Below, piece by piece: positions 14,057 through 19,846 of a stretch of DNA of 19,846 bases; the first letter of the stretch is position 1; each line of letters starts with the position of its first letter. The stretch comes from an uncultured Chlorobiaceae bacterium (GTDB lineage: Bacteria; Bacteroidota; Chlorobiia; Chlorobiales; Chlorobiaceae): assembly GCA_903874585.1 (NCBI GenBank), contig CAIQSY010000094.1, forward strand, positions 1 through 19,846, written 5' to 3'. A program made the translations under genes and the position numbers. The notes below the pieces were generated by a model. The model was given only the letters and a program-made list of their open reading frames with translations, did not search any database and had not been told where the DNA came from.

Positions 14057-14632
14057 ATGGATAAACTCTTTCGCCTGATTGATGTTTCGCTGGTAACAAC
14101 CATTATTTCAGGGCTGCTCTACGTTCTGGGCTATAACTACTATCTCTACTATTTCTCATACTTTGGGATTAATCTGCTGGTCAGGGATCCTGAAATAGCG
14201 TACATCTTTAAAAAAGGATTTGACTTCAGCGGCTATCTGCTGCTGATTATGTTTCTGGCTATTATTGTGTATATGGCGCTTGACAACATTGCCCTGTTCG
14301 TCAATAAAAAAATCAGTTCCATCACCCGGCAACAGGGCAAAGCTGTGGCAGCGGCGCTCTCTTTATGCGCCTTTATGTTCGCCTTTACGTCGCTGCTCGA
14401 TTATGTGCAGAGCTATGCGAATGAGAACGCAGTAGTCTTCGCCAAAGCGAGGCAGACAACAGGGAAAGCGACACTTTTTCTGAAAGATGGAAACAAATTG
14501 CCGGGTTCATTCAGCTTCTTTTTTCTGAATAAAAGCAACGTTGTGCTCTTCAATACCGATGTGCCAGCGGGGAAAAAGCCAAAACTGACGATTATTCCAT
14601 CAGCAAATATCAATTACCTCGAAGTCAACTGA
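14057..14632 (+). CDS. Small membrane protein, function unknown
   Basis: I do not recognise a family. The 191-residue protein has three hydrophobic segments that look like transmembrane helices: about residues 8-36 (VSLVTTIISGLLYVLGY followed by an aromatic-rich YYLYYFSYFGINLL), about 57-82 (GYLLLIMFLAIIVYMAL), and about 94-115 (KAVAAALSLCAFMFAFTSLL). The C-terminal ~75 residues are soluble, with a beta-rich look (KATLFLKDGNKLPGSFSFFF and KLTIIPSANINYLEV). A weak ribosome-binding sequence (AGAGATAA) precedes the ATG. It stands alone on the plus strand, divergent from hipBST and about 75 bp before the MOSC gene. The coding frame is clean, so it is probably expressed. Confidence 0.7.
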   Translation: MDKLFRLIDVSLVTTIISGLLYVLGYNYYLYYFSYFGINLLVRDPEIAYIFKKGFDFSGYLLLIMFLAIIVYMALDNIALFVNKKISSITRQQGKAVAAALSLCAFMFAFTSLLDYVQSYANENAVVFAKARQTTGKATLFLKDGNKLPGSFSFFFLNKSNVVLFNTDVPAGKKPKLTIIPSANINYLEVN

Positions 14633-14708
14633 AAAGCAGGCGCATATTAACGCACACAAGCAATCACAAAAAACGCTTGAAACACGTAACATCTCTTTAT
14701 AAAAGAAC

Positions 14709-15146
14709 ATGGGAATTATTGAAGCCGTTTGCCTCAGCCTTGAAAAAGGCACCGTTAAACAAGCTGTAGAGCAGATAACGCTCAAGGAGAATTGGGGAAT
14801 TGAGGGTGATGCTCACGCGGGCGACTGGCATCGGCAGGTCTCAATGCTGGCGGGCGAAAGTATTGACCGGATGCGCAAAAAAATGCCGGAGCTTGAGCAC
14901 GGTATGTTCGCTGAAAATATTGTGACGCGAAATATTGAACTTGCGAAACTTGGCATTGGCGATACGGTGACAATTGGCGACGAGGTTGTGCTTGAGATTA
15001 CGCAAATCGGCAAAGAGTGCCATTCGGGATGCGCAATACAGGTCGTTACGGGCGAGTGCATTATGCCGAAGGAGGGGCTCTTCTGCAAGGTTGTGCATGG
15101 TGGAACGGTGAAGCCGGGCATGGAGATTGTGCAGCGCGGTTGTTGA
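14709..15146 (+). CDS. MOSC-domain protein
   Basis: MOSC domains occur at the C-terminus of molybdenum cofactor sulfurases and in small standalone proteins thought to carry sulfur for metal-sulfur or cofactor assembly. The 145-residue protein is a standalone MOSC domain: GIEGDAHAGDWHRQVSML (about 30-47) matches the N-terminal block, FAENIVT (67-73) the central block, and LEITQIGKECHSGCAI (95-110) the block with the conserved sulfur-carrying Cys (C104 or C108). The C-terminal GLFCKVVHGGTVKPGMEI is also typical. A specific substrate cannot be inferred. It lies 54 bp before pgl on the same strand and may share a transcript, although a functional link is not obvious. Confidence 0.9.
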   Translation: MGIIEAVCLSLEKGTVKQAVEQITLKENWGIEGDAHAGDWHRQVSMLAGESIDRMRKKMPELEHGMFAENIVTRNIELAKLGIGDTVTIGDEVVLEITQIGKECHSGCAIQVVTGECIMPKEGLFCKVVHGGTVKPGMEIVQRGC

Positions 15147-15200
15147 ACCTTGATTCGCCGGATTGGTTGCGTGAAACACACATCATCATCAACATAACGT

Positions 15201-16007
15201 ATGATTTTATCGAACTCTACACGCTTTTATGGCGGTGTGGCAACTGATGTGGTGAACCATGCCGCAGCGCTGATTATTGCAGTTGCTTACCGTGCCGTTG
15301 CTGAACGTGGACGTTTTTCGATGGTGCTGGCTGGAGGCAATTCGCCACGAATGCTCTACAAGCGGCTTGCGAAAGGGGTGCGCGCTGAACTGCTGGAACA
15401 CTATGAACTTCCGCTGCCTGAGGGTTGCGCTTCCAATACGATGGAGCGCATTCAGTTACCGAGCGAGACGTGGCTTTTTATGGGCGATGAGCGGTGCGTT
15501 CCAATCGGCCATCCCGACAGCAATGAGCGGATGATTCGGGAAACACTGCTGCCGGATTCAGGTATTGACACACATCATTTCATCAGAATCGCGGGAGAAA
15601 AAGCTGATACAGAAGAGGCTGCGAAGGAATATGAAGATGCCATGCGCACATTTTTCATGACTGGAGAGAACTCCGCATGGCAGGAGTACCCGCGTTTTGA
15701 CCTCATTCTGCTCGGTTTGGGCGACGATGGCCACACCGCATCGCTGTTTGCTGATGATGTTGCTGCGCTTCAAGAGCAGAAGCGATGGGTTGTGGCGGTG
15801 AATGCGCCAAACGGTAAGCCGCCAGGAAAACGGCTCACCGTAACGCTGCCGGTCATCAATCATGCGCGAAACGTGCTCTTCTTCACCACCGGAACAGCGA
15901 AAAGCGAACTGGCTGAAAAGATATTTCTTGAACAGGAAAAAAACGTACCCGCGAGTCTTGTTAAGCCAATCAACGGAAAACTCTTCTGGTTTAGCGCTCA
16001 ACCATAG
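15201..16007 (+). CDS. pgl: 6-phosphogluconolactonase
   Basis: This enzyme hydrolyses 6-phosphogluconolactone to 6-phosphogluconate, the second step of the oxidative pentose phosphate pathway in the cytoplasm. The 268-residue protein has the SOL/DevB family motifs: LAGGNSPR (43-50, phosphate-binding), WLFMGDERCVP (91-101) and LGLGDDGHTASLF (171-183), which holds the catalytic His. Length is typical. It converges with zwf, and the two stop codons overlap: zwf ends at 15998 while pgl ends at 16007, so they share 10 bp. Together with zwf and gnd it completes the oxidative branch, although transcribed from the opposite strand. Confidence 0.95.
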   Translation: MILSNSTRFYGGVATDVVNHAAALIIAVAYRAVAERGRFSMVLAGGNSPRMLYKRLAKGVRAELLEHYELPLPEGCASNTMERIQLPSETWLFMGDERCVPIGHPDSNERMIRETLLPDSGIDTHHFIRIAGEKADTEEAAKEYEDAMRTFFMTGENSAWQEYPRFDLILLGLGDDGHTASLFADDVAALQEQKRWVVAVNAPNGKPPGKRLTVTLPVINHARNVLFFTTGTAKSELAEKIFLEQEKNVPASLVKPINGKLFWFSAQP

Positions 16008-17433
16008 ATTTTGTCAACCGACGCTGGTCCATGTGAATGAACCGGATAGCTCTCCGGCGGCTGGCTGCCAACGGCTTGACGAATGGAATCAATAATCGCC
16101 CACGAGTATTCGACGCTATCCTGACGGATAAAATTCATCTGCTCCCCTTCCATAGCATCAAGCAAAAGGCGGTGATAGGGCGTCAAACCAGCTTCAGTGA
16201 ACGAAGTTTTGTAATCGAACTTCATAAAAACAGGATCGGTAATCACCGCTTCGCCCGGACGTTTTGCCCCGAACTTTATGGCGATAGTCTCCTCCGGCTG
16301 GATGCGCAGAATTACTTGATTAGCGGTATAACTGCAACTTGCGGCAGGGCCGAAATAGTTCTGAGGTGGGCACTGGAAGGTAATGACAATCTCCGTCACC
16401 GTTTCAGCAAGATTCTTGCCTGCCTTGACGTAAAAGGGAACATCCTTCCAGCGCCAGTTGTCGATGAAAAACTTGATGGCGGCAAAAGTTTCAACCGTTG
16501 AATCGGGCGCAACATTTTTTTCAGCACGATAGCCATCATACTGACCAAGCACTATGGAGTGATCGACACTCTCCGCCGTAAATGGACGAATTGAGCGAAG
16601 CACCTTAGCCTTTTCGTCACGCACGGCATCCGCCGAAAGATCAACCGGCGGCTCCATGGCAACGGCAGCAAGAAGTTGCAGGGCGTGGTTCTGCATAATA
16701 TCACGAAGCAGACCAGCCTCTTCATAAAAGGCGCCGCGGTCGCGAATACCAAAATCCTCCGCAATGGTGATGGAGACGCTGGCAATATGCTGGCGGTTCC
16801 ACAATGGCTCAAAAATTCCGTTGGAGAAGCGGAACACCATGATGTTCTGCACCGTCTCTTTGCCGAGATAGTGGTCAATACGAAACACTCGCTTTTCGCT
16901 GAAAACTTCGCCGATCACGCTGTTCAGCTCACGGGCCGTCTGGAGGTCGCGCCCATAAGGCTTCTCGACCACGATTTTATGCCAACCCTTGGTACAACAC
17001 TCTTTTTCGCCAAGTCCAGCATGTTGCAAATTGCGGACAATAACCGGCGCAAGGCTGGGCGGGGTTGAGAGATAAAAGAGCACATTGGTACACTGGCAGG
17101 TATCGGAAATGAGGGAGAGGATTTCGCGATGCAGTGCATGATAACCTTCAAGCTCAGCAAGGTCGAGCGGAACATAGAACATGCGCTCAAGAAAGGAGTT
17201 GAACGCGCTTTTATCGCCCATGATTTCAGGAAAGAGTTGCTCAGTTTTTTGCTGCACGGCGGCGCGAAATTCGTTGTGCGACAGAGCAGCACGCCCAACG
17301 CCGATGATGCGATAATCATCTGGGAGATGCCCCCAAGGGCTAGCTGGTAGAGTGAGGGAAAAAGCTTGCGTGCAGCAAGATCGCTGTTGGCACCAAAAAT
17401 AACGATGGTGCAATTATCTGGTTTTGCTTGCAT
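15998..17433 (-). CDS. zwf: Glucose-6-phosphate dehydrogenase, with a frameshift near the start
   Basis: The enzyme oxidises glucose-6-phosphate to 6-phosphogluconolactone with NAD(P)+. The body is complete: VVEKPYGRDL, RIDHYLGKETVQN (substrate-binding and catalytic His), and the C-terminal domain through GPASVDKIYG. The N-terminus, MQAKPDNCTIVIFGANSDLA then ARKLFPSLYQLALGG (a Rossmann GAxxDL..RKL motif), lies in a different frame from the continuation HLPDDYRIIGVGRAAL. The frames meet at a run of five Gs on the coding strand (plus-strand Cs 17330-17334). Six Gs would restore one 478-residue protein, normal length for the family. So this is either a sequencing error, a recent null mutation or slippage-dependent expression. 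It follows gnd by 14 nt, probably as an operon. Confidence 0.9.
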
Positions 17434-17447
17434 GAGGTGCCTTGGAT

Positions 17448-18347
17448 TTATGGTTTTTCAACGAAAGAGTGTCCGCCAAATTCGTGGCGCAGTGCTGCTA
17501 CCGTTTTGTCCGATACATTCCCGTCGGAGCGGGAACGATAGCGGGCAAAGAGCGAGGCCGCAATCACCGGAATGGAGACATCGTGGTCGAGTGCGGCTTC
17601 CACCGTCCAGCGCCCTTCGCCCGAATCAGCAATAGCGCCAGTGAGATAGCCGAGTTTGGGATCTTTCTGCAACGCCTGCACCATCAGCTCCATCAACCAG
17701 CCACGGATCACCGAACCGTTCGCCCAAACGCGCGCAACGTCATCAAGATGAAAGTCGAAGCCACTTGCATCGAGCAAGTTGAACCCTTCGCCCATTGCCT
17801 GCATCATACCATATTCTATGCCGTTATGCACCATTTTTGCAAAGTGACCTGCGCCCGAACGCCCCATATAGCCACAACCGTTTTCGACACAGAGATCGCG
17901 CAGTAATGGTTCAATGGTGTCGTAAGCAGCTTTGTCGCCACCAACCATGATGCAGGCACCACGGCGTGCCCCATCAAGTCCGCCGCTGGTTCCGGCGTCG
18001 AGAAAGGTGATGCCCCACTCTTTCAGTCGAGCAGCACGACGTTCGGAATCCTTATAATGCGAATTACCGCCATCAACAACAATGTCGCCGCGCTCCAGCA
18101 GCGGCAGAAGCTGCTCAAGCGTTGCATCAACTGGATTGCCCGCGGGCACCATCAGCCAGAGGATGCGCGGGGTTTCGAGCATACCCACCAGCTCCGGCAA
18201 CGAACCAGCAGGCTGCGCACCATGTTCGGCAAGCGCAGTAACCGCTTCGTATGCAAGATCGTACGCGGCAACGTGGCGACCGCGCTCCAGCAGATGCAGC
18301 GCCATATTGAAACCCATTTTTCCTAATCCAACAATTCCTATATTCAT
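17448..18347 (-). CDS. gnd: 6-phosphogluconate dehydrogenase, short (YqeC/GndA-like) form
   Basis: The enzyme decarboxylates 6-phosphogluconate to ribulose-5-phosphate with NAD(P)+. The 299-residue protein is the short bacterial form rather than the ~470-residue E. coli form. The N-terminal Rossmann motif is GIVGLGKMGFNMA (4-16). The substrate-binding and catalytic segments are DGGNSHYKDSERR (about 93-105), DAGTSGGLDGARRG and GAGHFAKMVHNGIEYG with the catalytic Lys. The C-terminus (WTVEAALDHDVSIPVI, then FARYRSR) is also typical. It is first in a gnd-zwf pair on the minus strand, 14 nt apart. The upstream region holds a three-hairpin repeat. Confidence 0.95.
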   Translation of the reverse strand: MNIGIVGLGKMGFNMALHLLERGRHVAAYDLAYEAVTALAEHGAQPAGSLPELVGMLETPRILWLMVPAGNPVDATLEQLLPLLERGDIVVDGGNSHYKDSERRAARLKEWGITFLDAGTSGGLDGARRGACIMVGGDKAAYDTIEPLLRDLCVENGCGYMGRSGAGHFAKMVHNGIEYGMMQAMGEGFNLLDASGFDFHLDDVARVWANGSVIRGWLMELMVQALQKDPKLGYLTGAIADSGEGRWTVEAALDHDVSIPVIAASLFARYRSRSDGNVSDKTVAALRHEFGGHSFVEKP

Positions 18348-18378
18348 ATTTTTTATAGTTTTAGGCGGTGATAAAATC

Positions 18379-18487
18379 CGATGGGCTTACACCCATCGTT
18401 AACAGATGACGCCCTTTCAGAGCTTAGGGATAACACTCTTCAGCCCTGAAAGGGCGACATCTCTCAGCATAGGGTGAAGCCCTATGC
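18379..18487. repeat. Cluster of three hairpins (REP/MITE-like)
   Basis: Three perfect inverted repeats lie in tandem: cgatggg/cccatcg (18379-18398, 6-nt loop), cgccctttcag/ctgaaagggcg (18410-18420 with 18446-18456) and gcataggg/ccctatgc (18467-18487, 5-nt loop). Their GC-rich stems contrast with the AT-rich surroundings. The set resembles interspersed repeats found in many copies in some genomes. As part of the ~230-bp gap upstream of gnd, it could also affect gnd-zwf transcripts or insulate them from the TA genes. Confidence 0.7.
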
Positions 18488-18576
18488 GCGTGTTTTAAAA
18501 AAGTACACGGACTCGAAAAGTTTTTTTATTATGCTACAAACCATCATGTCATGCCAATCAATAACTCCCTTGGTTT

Positions 18577-18795
18577 ATGCTAACGGTAACCGATATATAT
18601 AATGAAGCGTTGAACTTGAAACCGCAAGAACAAGCAAAATTAGTTGACAAGTTACTGGCGCTGCTTGATGAACCAGATAAAACCATTGAGCTTGCATGGC
18701 AACAAGAGGTTGAGGCTCGGATTGATGCGTATGAACAGGGCAAAATGGGCGCCGTTTCTTTAAACGATGTTCTTGCAAAGTATTTGCATGAGTAA
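18577..18795 (+). CDS. Addiction-module antitoxin (TIGR02574-like)
   Basis: The 72-residue protein matches the small antitoxin family 'putative addiction module component' (TIGR02574-type): TVTDIYNEALNLKPQEQAKL followed by VDKLLALLDEPDK, then ELAWQQEVEARIDAYEQGK and the C-terminal VSLNDVLAKYLHE, where the segment before the end (typically '...s.eev...l') is characteristic. Such antitoxins are normally followed by an overlapping ParE/RelE-type toxin gene. Here the overlapping ATGAG start exists (18788), but the toxin stops after 13 codons. It is therefore probably an orphan antitoxin or a decaying module. Confidence 0.85.
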   Translation: MLTVTDIYNEALNLKPQEQAKLVDKLLALLDEPDKTIELAWQQEVEARIDAYEQGKMGAVSLNDVLAKYLHE

Positions 18796-18829
18796 CACTA
18801 TCCGATTTTTGGTTGTTGCCCAAGCGTAG
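18788..18829 (+). pseudogene. Truncated ParE/RelE-type toxin remnant
   Basis: An ATG overlapping the antitoxin stop codon (ATGAGTAA) opens a frame MSNTIRFLVVAQA ending in TAG. The opening '(V/I)RFL.VA.AE' style is the usual first strand of ParE toxins paired with this antitoxin family. No continuation was recognised in any frame in the ~35 bp before the convergent toxin gene, so the rest appears deleted rather than interrupted by a single mutation. Confidence 0.6.
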
Positions 18830-18863
18830 CATTCATGCGACTTACTTACATTAAATCAATATG

Positions 18864-19145
18864 TTACAGAAGTTGTTTGGCGTGATGAATAGTGATAATC
18901 ACAATTTTTTCTGATGATGTGTCTATGACATAAACAACTCTATACTCTCCATACAACAACTCACGAAGATGCTCATCGGCAAATTCAGGTACTTTTCTAC
19001 CGATATAGGGGAATGTATTGAGTTTTGTAACCATTTGACGAAGTCCCTCAGCCCATTGACGCGCTGCTCCTGGTTTGTCAGAAGCAATAAAGTGAACAAT
19101 TTCTTCAATACGAGTAAGAGCCTGTTTTGAAAATTCAACGTTCAT
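18864..19145 (-). CDS. ParE/RelE-family toxin
   Basis: ParE/RelE-superfamily toxins either poison DNA gyrase or cleave ribosome-bound mRNA. The 93-residue protein shows the family pattern: MNVEFSKQALTRIEEIVHFI (strand and first helix), the helix AARQWAEGLRQMVTKLNTFP, then YIGRKVPEF, and the C-terminal sheet LRELLYGEYRVVYVI and IVIITIHHAKQLL, where the R-YRVVY and 'V.I..I.H..R.L' strands are diagnostic. The sequence is closer to ParE than to RelE, but the target cannot be decided. It overlaps the upstream antitoxin stop by 4 nt (ATGA), typical of coupled TA operons. It converges with the broken TA pair on the other strand. Confidence 0.9.
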   Translation of the reverse strand: MNVEFSKQALTRIEEIVHFIASDKPGAARQWAEGLRQMVTKLNTFPYIGRKVPEFADEHLRELLYGEYRVVYVIDTSSEKIVIITIHHAKQLL

Positions 19146-19417
19146 GGCTGTTCGGCTTTATCAATCATCTGCTCAATTGATGCAAAAACCTCTTTTGCGG
19201 GAACTGTGCGATTTGAGCGATAATCTTCAAGCCCTTCTGCGACTGATTGCATAAAATCCATTCTATCAAGTATCTGTTGATAATAATCAGCATCAAGCAA
19301 TACTATTGAACTTTTTCCACTCTGCGTTAAGAATAATGGTTGTTTACTTTTACTTAACTCATCGACATAACGATTGGGATTGTTTTGAAATTCAACCAAT
19401 TGTGCAACGTTTTCCAT
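19142..19417 (-). CDS. Phd/YefM-family antitoxin
   Basis: The antitoxin binds DNA through its N-terminal domain and neutralises the downstream toxin through its C-terminus. The 91-residue form begins MENVAQLVEFQNNPNRYVDE and continues QPLFLTQSGKSSIVLLDADYY, the Phd/YefM N-terminal fold ('..l.k..plv.T..Gk...vl.d...y'). The C-terminal part (YRSNRTVPAKEVFASIEQMI) is the disordered toxin-binding tail. The start at 19417 is chosen because AAGGAG lies 7 nt upstream; a longer reading to 19522 runs into a dispersed repeat region and is not family-like. It overlaps the toxin start by 4 nt. Confidence 0.92.
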   Translation of the reverse strand: MENVAQLVEFQNNPNRYVDELSKSKQPLFLTQSGKSSIVLLDADYYQQILDRMDFMQSVAEGLEDYRSNRTVPAKEVFASIEQMIDKAEQP

Positions 19418-19525
19418 ATATCCACTCCTTATTTTCATGAATTCGGTAATAATTCGGACCACCAAAAGGCGGTCATCTCCTCTCGTTCTTGCCCAACCTG
19501 CTCGTGTAGAAAAGCACCGCATCCC

Positions 19526-19558
19526 CGGTCACTGAGTAGGGCGTAGCCCGTATCGAAG
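19526..19558 (-). repeat. Dispersed hairpin repeat, copy 2
   Basis: Read on the minus strand it matches the element at 10931-10963 at 27 of 33 positions, with a compensatory change in the stem (gggc-tac-gccc here). It lies in the non-coding ~220 bp between the Phd-type antitoxin gene and the DGR-like fragment. Confidence 0.75.
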
Positions 19559-19597
19559 TGCCCTCACTGCCGCTCTCCTCAACCTTGTTCTTGCTCC

Positions 19598-19614
19598 GCT
19601 TTTAGCTCAAAAGC
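19598..19614. repeat. Hairpin downstream of the DGR-like fragment
   Basis: gctttt-agctc-aaaagc is a perfect 6-bp stem with a 5-nt loop, about 24 nt after the stop codon of the fragment at 19638. DGR variable repeats commonly have such a hairpin just downstream, where it helps target recognition. Confidence 0.6.
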
Positions 19615-19637
19615 AAAGTCGGAAAACCGCCCCCAAA

Positions 19638-19740
19638 CTACGGGACGAACACCAGGCGGAAGCCAACATCGTTGCGCCGGGGACCGGGGGGGATGAGGAA
19701 GCGATAAACCGACCGACAGTACTCGGCATCAGTAGCGTCC
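19638..19740 (-). pseudogene. 3' end of a DGR-type variable gene (FGE/C-type lectin-like tail)
   Basis: The minus-strand frame reads DATDAEYCRSVYRFLIPPGP, then RRNDVGFRLVFVP and a stop at 19638. The CRSVYR...NDVGFRLV pattern is the C-terminus of formylglycine-generating-enzyme-like/C-type lectin domains used as DGR targets. Between VYR and NDVGFR nearly every codon ends in C or T (TTC, CTC, ATC, CCC, CCC, GGT, CCC, CGC, AAC, GAT), as expected if AAY codons of a template repeat had been altered at the adenines. Only about 33 codons remain; similarity fades near 19740. No reverse transcriptase or template repeat is visible in the window, so it is a remnant or a remote target. Confidence 0.6.
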
Positions 19741-19757
19741 GGTAAAAAAATGAAAAA

Positions 19758-19846
19758 GGTCTGAAACGACTTGAAAAACAGCGATATTAAAAGTGACGAA
19801 ACGATTGATATCACCTTTATAAGCAAGGAGTTTCAGACCATGCGAC
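19758..19846 (+). mobile_element. Possible left edge of an insertion element or gene running off the window
   Basis: A perfect 10-bp inverted repeat (ggtctgaaac at 19758-19767 and gtttcagacc at 19830-19839) lies just beyond the point where the DGR-like fragment loses similarity. AAGGAG (19825-19830) precedes an ATG at 19840 by 9 nt, so a plus-strand gene probably starts here, but only two codons are visible. An insertion sequence that truncated the variable gene would fit. No transposase sequence is available to confirm it. Confidence 0.3.

Noticed and set aside
16924..17433. A separate 169-residue protein overlapping zwf
   Set aside because: Its first 35 residues are the G6PDH Rossmann motif and the rest is out-of-frame zwf, so it is the 5' part of zwf before the frameshift.

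Overview
The window looks like a bacterial chromosome segment, most plausibly from a green sulfur bacterium (Chlorobiaceae) or a close relative. This is inference from gene content (a pgl/zwf/gnd oxidative pentose phosphate cluster, a type I-B-like CRISPR locus, MOSC, DUF4143 ATPase, HipBST), weak Shine-Dalgarno use in much of the cas operon, and a right-hand fragment typical of diversity-generating retroelement (DGR) targets. No rRNA or tRNA gene was seen.

Positions 1-10.8 kb hold one CRISPR-Cas locus read on the minus strand, with genes and array co-oriented: cas6, a RhuM-like protein with a phospholipase-D-like C-terminus, a second cas6, cas5, cas3 (HD plus helicase), a Cas8-like large subunit, a Cas7-like backbone protein, cas1, a four-helix-bundle (S23/Avd-like) protein, cas2 and cas4. 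A leader of about 230 bp follows, then the leader-proximal end of an array that runs off the left edge. The locus appears composite. The first cas6 and cas1 are moderately GC-rich like the chromosome to the right, whereas everything from the rhuM-like gene through cas7 is strongly AT-rich. At the right seam a 15-bp piece of the cas6 3' end recurs in the same reading frame just before the second cas6. This suggests an effector cassette exchange, or a rhuM insertion, inside a resident locus.

Positions 10.9-13.9 kb are a defence and addiction island on the minus strand: a standalone AAA/DUF4143 ATPase whose start codon abuts a perfect 19-bp inverted repeat, and a three-gene HipB-HipS-HipT toxin-antitoxin operon preceded by repeated operator-like palindromes.

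Positions 14.0-18.4 kb are housekeeping: a small membrane protein, a MOSC-domain protein and 6-phosphogluconolactonase on the plus strand, converging on zwf (glucose-6-phosphate dehydrogenase) and gnd (6-phosphogluconate dehydrogenase) on the minus strand. The three enzymes give the oxidative branch from glucose-6-phosphate to ribulose-5-phosphate. zwf as read carries a one-base deletion in a G run near its start.

Positions 18.4-19.85 kb are a scrap zone: a three-hairpin repeat, an antitoxin whose toxin is cut to 13 codons, an intact Phd/ParE-type pair, a dispersed hairpin repeat also present at 10.93 kb, the 3' end of a DGR-type variable gene with a downstream hairpin, and what may be the edge of an insertion element at the right border.
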